Positions 8,378 through 14,910 of a stretch of DNA of 40,562 bases are shown one piece after another. Where the stretch lies: the NCBI GenBank assembly GCA_017534595.1, contig JAFXVY010000087.1, positions 1 through 40,562 on the forward strand. The letters run 5' to 3'. Within the stretch, counting starts at the first letter, position 1; every line of letters starts with the position of its first letter. Made by a program: the position numbers and the translations under genes. Below the pieces are notes generated by a model that was not told the DNA's origin, made no database searches, and saw only the letters and a list, made by a program, of their open reading frames with translations. This stretch comes from Ruminococcus sp. GTDB lineage: Bacteria; Bacillota; Clostridia; Oscillospirales; Ruminococcaceae.

Positions 8378-9540
8378 TCTCTCAGCCCCCCTGTGATCTC
8401 CCTGTAAGGGGAAAGCTGTATGAGGTCGCAGCTCTTGTGACCCGAAAGGTCGAGGCGCTCGTCCTCGTTGTCGCTGATGTAGCAGATGACCGTGTGCAGC
8501 TCGTTTTTCTCAAACTCTGTAAGCAGAGCCTCGGTGTATCTGTCCCATGAGGACAGTATCAGATACACCATCGAGCTGCCGAAGATCTCCCTCTTTGCGA
8601 GCACCGAGCTGTAAAGCAGCTTGTGAGTGTTCCGGTCGCTGAAGCCGATATCCGAGATAACATCGTAGAACTCCTCGAAGGCTGCGCTGCTGCGTGCATT
8701 GACGCAGACCAGCTTCTGCTCGAGGTGATACTCCGCCGCCGAGATGTTGTTCCGCCTTAAACAGTAGGAGACCGCCAGCGTCACCTCAAGTATCTTGTTC
8801 TCCGCCGGCAGGAACACCGCCTGCTCGTCACTGCTGCGGAAGGTGTCGGTTATGACCGCGACCTCCTGATGATCCGAGCCGGTGAGCAGCCTTGTCATAA
8901 GCACACCCGTCCTTGCGGTCTGGTTCCAGTCTATGAGCCTGCGGTCGTCCCCGGGGACGTATTCGCGGCTGAGTATATCCGGCTCGCTGCGGGTGTACTT
9001 GTTCTCCCTGACCGCGTCAGAAAGCTCGATCTCCCCGAGGCGGTCGGTATCTATGAGCTGCGGCTTGACAAAAGCGCGTATGCATTCCTTATTCTTGTAT
9101 CTCACCCGGAAAAGCCGGAAGTAGTCCTGTATCTCGATCTCCTTGATGCCGATCTCGTACTCTCCGCGGTATTTGCAGATGAGCCTTGTTTCCTTCTCTA
9201 TCCGCGAGCCCGGTTTGAGCTCGTATTCCGTCTCGTCGTCAAGGTCGGTGATCGACGAAAAGGAGGAATAGAACCTCACCCTTATCCCGACGAACTGTAT
9301 CGGGTATTCGTCCACCAGCGCGAAACGGTACTTGACCGGCTCGTTGACTGTGACAAATCTCTGGTCGAGCTCCTGATATATATGGAACAGCTTGTATACG
9401 GCAAGCAGATAAAGCGCGGAAACTACGGGGACAAGGGTCAGCGCGGTAAAGAGCCCGTAGGTCACGGCGCCGCCCCGCAGGCTTATCCCCACCAGCGACA
9501 GCACCCAGAGCAGCCCCCAGATGATCCTGTTTCTTTTCAT
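8374..9540 (-). CDS. DUF58 protein with two N-terminal membrane helices
   Basis: A 388-residue protein. Two hydrophobic segments (about 7-20 and 27-48) precede a beta-rich region and the DUF58 signature REYVPGDDRRLIDWNQTAR at 192-210. The remaining part has the vWA-like alternating strands typical of these proteins. DUF58 proteins work with MoxR ATPases, probably as vWA-like clients or adaptors. The gene sits between moxR (33-base gap) and the transglutaminase (4-base overlap), so the three should be translated together. The start ATG follows GAGGATAGGAT. The biochemical role of the family is not established. Confidence 0.92.
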   Translation of the reverse strand: MKRNRIIWGLLWVLSLVGISLRGGAVTYGLFTALTLVPVVSALYLLAVYKLFHIYQELDQRFVTVNEPVKYRFALVDEYPIQFVGIRVRFYSSFSSITDLDDETEYELKPGSRIEKETRLICKYRGEYEIGIKEIEIQDYFRLFRVRYKNKECIRAFVKPQLIDTDRLGEIELSDAVRENKYTRSEPDILSREYVPGDDRRLIDWNQTARTGVLMTRLLTGSDHQEVAVITDTFRSSDEQAVFLPAENKILEVTLAVSYCLRRNNISAAEYHLEQKLVCVNARSSAAFEEFYDVISDIGFSDRNTHKLLYSSVLAKREIFGSSMVYLILSSWDRYTEALLTEFEKNELHTVICYISDNEDERLDLSGHKSCDLIQLSPYREITGGLRE

Positions 9541-9572
9541 ATCCTATCCTCTTGATCCCGTCCGGGCGGGCA

Positions 9573-10490
9573 TCATACCGGTACCTTGGCCTTTTTGATG
9601 AGCTTGGCGATGATGTCGGCCTTGTCTTCCTTGGCGCTCCTTGCCTCGGAGGTCAGGGTAAGCCTGTGTGAGATCACAAACGGCGCCACAGCCTTGATGT
9701 CGTCGGGCTTTACGAAATCCCGGCCCTCTATCATCGCTCTCGCCTGAGAAGCCTTTACCAGCGCGAGCACCGCTCTCGGGCTTATGCCGAGCGTGAAGCG
9801 CTTTTCCTGCCGCGTCAGCTCGGCGATGTTCCTCGCGTAGAGGATGACCTCATCCTTTACGGTGACTTTCGCCGCCTGCTCCTTGAGCCTGATGACATCC
9901 TCCGCGGTGATGACGCTCTCAACGGTATCTACCGTCTTGCCGGCCAGCATATTCTTCGTCATCCGCAGCTCCTCGGCCTCGTCGGGATAGCTCAGATCTA
10001 TCTTCATCATGAACCTGTCTATCTGCGCCTCCGGCAGGGGATATGTCCCCATGAAGGTGGCGGGGTTCTGCGTCGCTATAACGAGAAACGGCTGGGGCAG
10101 CCTGTGCTTGACTCCGCTGACGGTGGCCTGCTCCTCAGCCATGGCTTCGAGCAGGGCTGCCTGCGTCTTCGGGGAGGTGCGGTTGATCTCGTCGGCGAGG
10201 ACGATCTGATGCATTATCGCACCCTCGCGGTACTCGAACTCACCGGTCTTCATATTGAACATCTCGGTACCCGTAACATCCGAGGGCAGGGTATCGGGAG
10301 TGAACTGTATGCGCCCGAAATCGCATTTCACAGACCTTGCAAGCGTGGAAGCGAGGGTAGTCTTCCCGACGCCGGGAACGCCCTCCAGAAGTATATGTCC
10401 GCCCGCGAACAGGCAGATCAGCAGACAGTCGGCGGTCTCTTCCTTTCCGACATAGTATTCGCTTATGTGTTTTTTCAGTTTGTTTATCAT
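9573..10490 (-). CDS. MoxR-family AAA+ ATPase
   Basis: A 305-residue AAA+ ATPase with Walker A GVPGVGKT (37-44), Walker B IVLADE (96-101), sensor 1 in LVIATQNP, the arginine finger region in PEAQIDRFMMK, and the AAA lid domain (LGISPRAVLALVKASQA). MoxR ATPases act as chaperones that activate or assemble vWA-type partners, here most likely the DUF58 product encoded directly downstream. It is the first gene of its operon, with its own promoter at 10537-10565 and GAGAGG ahead of the ATG. The length is normal for the family (300-330 residues). Confidence 0.96.
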   Translation of the reverse strand: MINKLKKHISEYYVGKEETADCLLICLFAGGHILLEGVPGVGKTTLASTLARSVKCDFGRIQFTPDTLPSDVTGTEMFNMKTGEFEYREGAIMHQIVLADEINRTSPKTQAALLEAMAEEQATVSGVKHRLPQPFLVIATQNPATFMGTYPLPEAQIDRFMMKIDLSYPDEAEELRMTKNMLAGKTVDTVESVITAEDVIRLKEQAAKVTVKDEVILYARNIAELTRQEKRFTLGISPRAVLALVKASQARAMIEGRDFVKPDDIKAVAPFVISHRLTLTSEARSAKEDKADIIAKLIKKAKVPV

Positions 10491-10536
10491 TTCAGCCTCT
10501 CCCCTCTGCCGCCCTGCGGCATCGCTCGATAGCTAA

Positions 10537-10565
10537 ATTATACCACACAAGCCGCCCGAATACAA
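10537..10565 (-). promoter_or_regulatory. Extended -10 sigma-A promoter of the moxR operon
   Basis: On the minus strand TTGTAT (10560-10565), a 17-bp spacer and TGG-TATAAT (10537-10542), about 45 bases upstream of the moxR ATG. Confidence 0.75.
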
Positions 10566-10595
10566 GGGAAAAACTGTTAATAAGTTTACGCAGAA

Positions 10596-10637
10596 CAGCC
10601 GCTGTCCCCCGCCCGAAGGCGCCGGAAACAACGGCTG
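10596..10637. other. Long hairpin between response regulator and moxR
   Basis: CAGCCGCTGT (10596-10605) pairs with ACAACGGCTG (10628-10637) with one wobble. Nested inside is CCCGAAGGC, which can form a tight loop. On the minus strand no T-run follows, so it is not a clean terminator for the response regulator. On the plus strand a T-run begins 8 bases later. It may still attenuate read-through into moxR. Confidence 0.4.
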
Positions 10638-10666
10638 CTGATCCTGTTTTTATTATGTCCGGGCGG

Positions 10667-11455
10667 TCAGTAAAGATCCTCGTCAAACATAAAATCCGCC
10701 CAGTAATACTGGCTCATGTATTCGTTCTGATAGGAGTTCACCGCTCCGGCATCAAGCTCCTTGAAACGGTAGTAGTCGCAGTCGAGCAGCTTGGTGTTCA
10801 CCGCAAGAGCGTTGTAGTCCTTCACGATCACAGTCTCGGCGCCCACGGCCTTCAAAGCCTTTATCATCGTGTGGGTGAGCTGCTGCATATAGTTGAGCTG
10901 TTTCTTGTCGTAGGGCTCATCCTCGAAGAGAGCGGCTGCGATCTCCTTGACGGTGCAGTAGCTTCCCTGCTTGTGGACAAGGTATGCGAACATCTCCTTT
11001 GCCCTGCTGCGCTCGAATTTGACGTGCTCACCGCCGGGCGTGAAGACGTCGAAGTTCCCGAAGCACTGCACCCGCAGCAGCGCGTCGCTCTTGGGCACGA
11101 TCGGAAAGCGCAGATCCTCAAGCTCCCGCTTTACATCCGCCGCCGTGACCGGCTTCATGATGTATCCGCTGGCCTTGAGATCCATGGCGTCGCCCTTATA
11201 CTCCGAAAAGCCGGTGACGAAGATTATGTTCATTTTCGGATTGACGGCCTTGAGCTCCTTTGCAAGCTCCACACCGTTCATGCCCCTCATGTGGATATCG
11301 AGAAATGCCACGTCGCAGCCGTTATTCTTCGCGTCTTCCAGCAGTTCGGTCTGCTTTTGGAAGGCGGTTATATCCGCATCGGGCTTGGCTTCCTTTACTG
11401 CCATTTCAAGCATTTTGAGCATCAGGGGCTCATCATCGACACAGAGTATCCTCAT
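10667..11455 (-). CDS. Response regulator with SARP-like winged-helix output domain
   Basis: A 262-residue response regulator. The receiver domain has the acidic pair Asp7-Asp8, phosphoacceptor Asp53 (FLDIH), Thr81 and Lys101 (IMKP). The output domain (about 127-250) begins LLRVQCFGNFDVF and continues with RSRAKEMFAYLVHKQG, as in SARP/OmpR-type winged helices, rather than the LytTR or AraC domain usually paired with LytS-type kinases. It overlaps the kinase gene by 4 bases (ATGA) and is downstream of it, so the two are translationally coupled and almost certainly partners. The target genes are unknown. The neighbouring moxR operon has its own promoter. Confidence 0.92.
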   Translation of the reverse strand: MRILCVDDEPLMLKMLEMAVKEAKPDADITAFQKQTELLEDAKNNGCDVAFLDIHMRGMNGVELAKELKAVNPKMNIIFVTGFSEYKGDAMDLKASGYIMKPVTAADVKRELEDLRFPIVPKSDALLRVQCFGNFDVFTPGGEHVKFERSRAKEMFAYLVHKQGSYCTVKEIAAALFEDEPYDKKQLNYMQQLTHTMIKALKAVGAETVIVKDYNALAVNTKLLDCDYYRFKELDAGAVNSYQNEYMSQYYWADFMFDEDLY

Positions 11456-13092
11456 GGGGCGTCATCCTCCTTTTTCTTCTTCGGTATGATTATCCTTGCG
11501 GTCGTGCCCTCGCCGGGCTTGCTGGTTATTATCACGTCGGCACCGCACATCTCTTTGAGACGACGTCTGGTGTTCTCCATGCCGACGTGAGAGCGTCCGT
11601 CGTCCTTTTTCGGAGCGTCGGGATCAAAGCCCACGCCGTCGTCGGCTACGACGACCTCAAAGCTGTCCTCCGTCTCGCGGGAGGAGATAGTCACAGTGCC
11701 GCCGTCGTCCTTCATGCCCACTCCGTGCTTGACGGCGTTTTCGGCTATCGGCTGCACCGAAAGCATCGGCAGCTCGAACCCGGTAGCCTGAATGTCGTAG
11801 ACGATATTGAGCTTATCCGCGAACCGCAGCTTTTCAATGTAGAGATACTGTTTCAGATGCTCGAGCTCGACCTCAAAGGGTACCGGCTCGGTGCGCTTGA
11901 GTGAGTCCATGTTGCCCCGCAGATACTTGGAAAATGCAATAGTCGCCTCGTAAGCGGTGTCGGGATCCAGCTTGCAGAGTATGGCGATAGAAGACAGCGC
12001 GTTGTACATGAAGTGAGGCCTGATCTGCGAGACCATGACCTGTACCTCGGCCTGATAGAGCTCCTTTTCAGCTCGCTCCTTTTCACCTGCGATGCGGATG
12101 TTCTCCTTGGTGTAGTGGTCGATCTCAAGGGCAAGGTCGGAGATGGCGTCCGAAAGATATTCCAGCTCGTTGTTTACGGATACCTTGTACATCTCATCTA
12201 CGATCCTTGCGCTGTTCTTGTCGTCGGTATAATGCAGTACGGCTTTCTGCATCCTCCCAGTGGGACTGATCACCTTGCGGTAGAGGAACACCAGCAGCAC
12301 CGTCAGAACTGCGGCAATACCGCCCACGATAATTAGCAGCGCCTTTGTAATGGTGCCGGTGAGATCATCGCGGAAACCGTCCCAATTATAGGTCACGCCG
12401 ATGACCGCCTTTGAGTCTCCGTTTACGAAGACGGGCTTGTAGCCGATGTAGTAGTTGCCTGAGCAGGGGAAATCCGAGGCTTTTTCAAACCGGACGGTGT
12501 TATCATCGCTCCCTGCGATCTCCTTCCACACCGGATGCTGCGAAAAACCGTCTTCCAGGCGCGTTCCCATTTTGATGCTGTTGCCGTTGATATTCTGATC
12601 GAAGAGTATGACCGCGTGACCGTCGGAGGTAAGCTCCATAAGGAACAGGCTCTCGATATCGCCGCTATAGGCAAGGGTATTGGAGATATCTTGCTGCGTG
12701 GCATAGAAATACTGCCTCAGGAACAGCTTCCTGATATTGTCCGGCATCTCCTCGTACCAGTTATATTCAAAGCTGTCTTCCCTGCTCTGATACTCTATGT
12801 AGACGTTCAGCTCGTCTTCGGTGAGATCTCTGTCATAATCGAAATCGGCTTTCTTGATCTGCTCGATGAACCACTGCTGTACACGGGGCTCGGTGTTGTC
12901 CCCGATGAACAAAAAATAATTGTATCTGTCGGACAGCATCTGTTCTATGTGATTGTTCTTGGCTTCAAGGAAGCCGTTGACGGTACTGTTATATACCGTC
13001 AGCGCAACGGAAACAGTCATCAGTATGAACAGCGGTATCACCAGCGCCGTTATCTGAAACAGCAGCTTCGGAGTTCTTTTCTTGCTTTCCAT
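11452..13092 (-). CDS. Membrane sensor histidine kinase (LytS/YesM-type His_kinase)
   Basis: A 546-residue sensor kinase. One membrane helix at about 14-34 and another at about 252-272 bracket an outside sensor region of over 210 residues. A HAMP-like linker and coiled coil (ENIRIAGEKERAEKELYQAEVQ) lead to the His_kinase domain with QIRPHFMYN, phosphorylated His360, then a HATPase_c domain (PIAENAVKHGVG, ADDGVGFDP, GMENTRRRL). This arrangement is typical of sensors for extracellular peptides, sugars or envelope state. The actual signal cannot be read. ATG 13092 has AAGGTGA upstream, and a promoter lies at 13126-13154. The C-terminus is strongly basic/acidic (PKKKKEDDAP). Confidence 0.95.
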   Translation of the reverse strand: MESKKRTPKLLFQITALVIPLFILMTVSVALTVYNSTVNGFLEAKNNHIEQMLSDRYNYFLFIGDNTEPRVQQWFIEQIKKADFDYDRDLTEDELNVYIEYQSREDSFEYNWYEEMPDNIRKLFLRQYFYATQQDISNTLAYSGDIESLFLMELTSDGHAVILFDQNINGNSIKMGTRLEDGFSQHPVWKEIAGSDDNTVRFEKASDFPCSGNYYIGYKPVFVNGDSKAVIGVTYNWDGFRDDLTGTITKALLIIVGGIAAVLTVLLVFLYRKVISPTGRMQKAVLHYTDDKNSARIVDEMYKVSVNNELEYLSDAISDLALEIDHYTKENIRIAGEKERAEKELYQAEVQVMVSQIRPHFMYNALSSIAILCKLDPDTAYEATIAFSKYLRGNMDSLKRTEPVPFEVELEHLKQYLYIEKLRFADKLNIVYDIQATGFELPMLSVQPIAENAVKHGVGMKDDGGTVTISSRETEDSFEVVVADDGVGFDPDAPKKDDGRSHVGMENTRRRLKEMCGADVIITSKPGEGTTARIIIPKKKKEDDAP

Positions 13093-13125
13093 TTCATCAC
13101 CTTGCTTTGCGCTGTTGTTTTATAC

Positions 13126-13154
13126 ATTATAACTCAAAATCCCGCAAATGTAAA
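13126..13154 (-). promoter_or_regulatory. Sigma-A promoter of the two-component operon
   Basis: On the minus strand TTTACA (13149-13154), a 17-bp spacer and TATAAT (13126-13131), about 34 bases ahead of the kinase ATG. It is divergent from the promoter at 13193-13221, and the two are separated by only about 40 bases. Confidence 0.75.
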
Positions 13155-13192
13155 GACACCGCGGAGAAAAACGTCCCGAGCCCCCCCGACAC

Positions 13193-13221
13193 TTGCAATC
13201 CGCCGCCGTAAATGGTATAAT
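13193..13221 (+). promoter_or_regulatory. Extended -10 sigma-A promoter of the Syd-like gene
   Basis: TTGCAA (13193-13198), a 17-bp spacer and TGG-TATAAT (13216-13221). The TTG of this -35 box is the formal start of the longest open frame, so that longer start is wrong and ATG 13247 should be used. Confidence 0.75.
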
Positions 13222-13246
13222 ACAAAAAAGAAAGGAGCCGGCCGCC

Positions 13247-13825
13247 ATGCAGATACAGAACGAAGCGCTCAGCAGCGCCGTACAGCATTATATAGAAACA
13301 GTGCGTCGGAAAGGGCTCACCGTTTACAGCTTCCCGACAGCAAGAGCTCTCGCAGATGTCGATCCGATGATCAGGCAGTGCTTTGAAGCGGGCACGCTTT
13401 TCGTCAGCAGAGCGGAGCATTCCGATTTTGAGATATTCAGGCGAGAGGTCGGATATCCTCTGCCGGAGGATATCGCCGAGCTTCTCAACGCCTACTGGCA
13501 GCCCGGCATCTTCGGGTACTATAAGGACTTCCCCGAATGCTTCATCCTGTTCCCGGCGATGCGTAACCGCGGCGAGCAGCCCGATGACTTTTTCCTGCGG
13601 CACGGCGGACTGGTATCCGAGGTCAGAAGGTGGATCGAGTACGACGGCGACCCCGTAAAGTACCTGCCCATCGGCATCTATGACCCCTACTCCTGCAACT
13701 TTATCCTGTACGAGGCCGCAACGGGAAGGATATTCATTGAAGCCTTCGACGATCTCTGCAACAGAACATTCGAGCCCGTCGCCGGCTCTCTGGCAGAGCT
13801 GATAGCCGGCCTCTTTCTGCACTGA
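13247..13825 (+). CDS. Syd/SUKH-superfamily-like protein
   Basis: A 192-residue soluble protein and one of the very few plus-strand genes here. ATG 13247 follows AGGAG at 10 nt. The middle (NAYWQPGIFGYYKDFPECF, about 80-98) and the end (FILYEAATGRIFIEAFDD) resemble the Syd/SUKH superfamily, which includes the SecY-interacting protein Syd and many contact-dependent toxin immunity proteins. If so it might be an immunity protein or a secretion-linked factor, but there is no toxin gene beside it and the similarity is recalled, not computed. It has its own promoter and ends at a bidirectional terminator facing the next gene. Confidence 0.55.
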   Translation: MQIQNEALSSAVQHYIETVRRKGLTVYSFPTARALADVDPMIRQCFEAGTLFVSRAEHSDFEIFRREVGYPLPEDIAELLNAYWQPGIFGYYKDFPECFILFPAMRNRGEQPDDFFLRHGGLVSEVRRWIEYDGDPVKYLPIGIYDPYSCNFILYEAATGRIFIEAFDDLCNRTFEPVAGSLAELIAGLFLH

Positions 13826-13848
13826 AATCCGGCAGTATTCATATAAAC

Positions 13849-13880
13849 AACGGACGGTCAGAGCACTCCGACCGTCCGTT
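13849..13880. terminator. Bidirectional terminator between converging genes
   Basis: AACGGACGGTC (13849-13859) pairs perfectly with GACCGTCCGTT (13870-13880) around a 10-base loop. It lies between the stops at 13825 (plus) and 13895 (minus). Confidence 0.88.
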
Positions 13881-13894
13881 AAATATTTCTCGTT

Positions 13895-14593
13895 TCAGTT
13901 CTTCCCCATATAGATCTTGTGGGTCTTTGCCTTTTCCATGAACTCCGCCAGCTTGCCCCTGCTGACGACGTCCCCGTCGCAGGAGGGCAGCTTTGCAGCC
14001 ACCTGCTCGAAGGTCTCCGTCCGGTAAAAGAATCTGTCCAGATCTCTCCAAAAGGTTCCGCCGAAGGTGTTGCCTGCCGACGAGCCGGGTGAGCTCACTT
14101 CGGTCTTGACCTGTATGCTGCCGTCGCGGTGAAATACCATGGTCAGCACTGTTACCTCATGCACCGGCTCGTATTCATACCGCCCGATGACGAAATCCGC
14201 AGGCCTGAACCGCAGACCTCTCCCGGCAGCAAAGCGCTCCGCGAAGGAGTCAAAGCTCCCGCGTATCAGAGGATCGTTTTTCTTGAAGATCTCTTCGAGC
14301 TTAGGCGTCATCTCAAGCTCTGTGACCGAGTCGGGCAGTATCAGCTCACGGAGCGTTTCCAGCCTTTCAAGATAGGCCGGATCTATCGAGGTGTAGCCGT
14401 AATCGAGGCCGTAGGAAAAGGTGTCCTCGATAAACAGCGAGATATCTGTCGGCTCCCCTCCATAGTTTTCCCTGTACTCGCGGAAGATATCGTCAAGCTT
14501 TATACTCATGCCGCTGTCCTCTAACCTTCCCTCACCCCAGGCGGAAAGCGAAAGCGCATATTCGCCGCCCATGTTGAAATGCATAAGACTCAT
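13895..14593 (-). CDS. Hypothetical protein, soluble, unknown function
   Basis: I do not recognise this 232-residue protein. It is acidic in the first half (IKLDDIFREYRENYGGEPTD) and has alternating beta-like strands in the centre (HEVTVLTMVFHRDGSIQVKTEV). It ends with a lysine-rich tail (KAKTHKIYMGKN). No signal peptide or membrane segment is visible. AAGGAG lies 8 nt before the ATG. It lies downstream of the secretion operon, separated by the complete repeat element and a hairpin, so read-through could co-express it, but no promoter of its own is evident. It converges with the Syd/SUKH-like gene, which leaves open a toxin/immunity or effector pairing. Nothing in the sequence proves that. 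Confidence 0.7.
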   Translation of the reverse strand: MSLMHFNMGGEYALSLSAWGEGRLEDSGMSIKLDDIFREYRENYGGEPTDISLFIEDTFSYGLDYGYTSIDPAYLERLETLRELILPDSVTELEMTPKLEEIFKKNDPLIRGSFDSFAERFAAGRGLRFRPADFVIGRYEYEPVHEVTVLTMVFHRDGSIQVKTEVSSPGSSAGNTFGGTFWRDLDRFFYRTETFEQVAAKLPSCDGDVVSRGKLAEFMEKAKTHKIYMGKN

Positions 14594-14655
14594 ACCCTGT
14601 TCTCCTTATCATTCACATTCCCCGCAGACCCGATTTATCGGCCTGCGCCTATGAT

Positions 14656-14692
14656 ACGGCGGGAGCCCGAAGCCGGTGCTCCCGCCGTTTTT
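14656..14692 (+). terminator. GC-rich hairpin with plus-strand T-run
   Basis: ACGGCGGGAGC (14656-14666) pairs perfectly with GCTCCCGCCGT (14678-14688), followed on the plus strand by TTTTT. No plus-strand gene precedes it, so it may be a relic, a transcript-stabilising hairpin downstream of the secretion operon, or an antisense terminator. The repeat at 14695 starts right next to it. Confidence 0.5.
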
Positions 14693-14694
14693 AG

Positions 14695-14902
14695 GGCAAC
14701 ACCGCACAACCATTGTGCGTCAGATCGCGCGCAAGCTCAATAAAGTTGAGCTGAGATTTTTCGTCAGATTCCCCAAATTCGACGCCGCCTTGCTGGCGCA
14801 AGGCAAGGAGAATAGTGTCAACAAGTTGACACGGTAATATGACGGAAAATATGCAAGCGGATGATGTACAAAGGCGTTAGCCGGTGGTTGTGCGGTGTTG
14901 CC
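14695..14902 (+). mobile_element. Complete MITE-like repeat (copy 2)
   Basis: A 208-bp non-coding element with terminal inverted repeats GGCAACACCGCACAACCA at the left and its exact complement at the right, each flanked by TTA/TTAG. The inside carries CGCACAA-CCA-TTGTGCG, AGCTCAATAAAGTTGAGCT and TGTCAAC-AA-GTTGACA, each able to form a hairpin. It has no coding capacity, so any mobilisation would have to come from a transposase elsewhere. It lies just 8 bases after the stop codon of the PASTA pseudokinase gene, where the operon terminator would be expected. Confidence 0.8.
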
Positions 14903-14910
14903 TTAGTCTC

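Noticed and set aside
13193-13246. A longer TTG start for the Syd/SUKH-like gene
   Set aside because: This TTG is the -35 box of the promoter, so it cannot be in the transcript. ATG 13247 has AGGAG in front.
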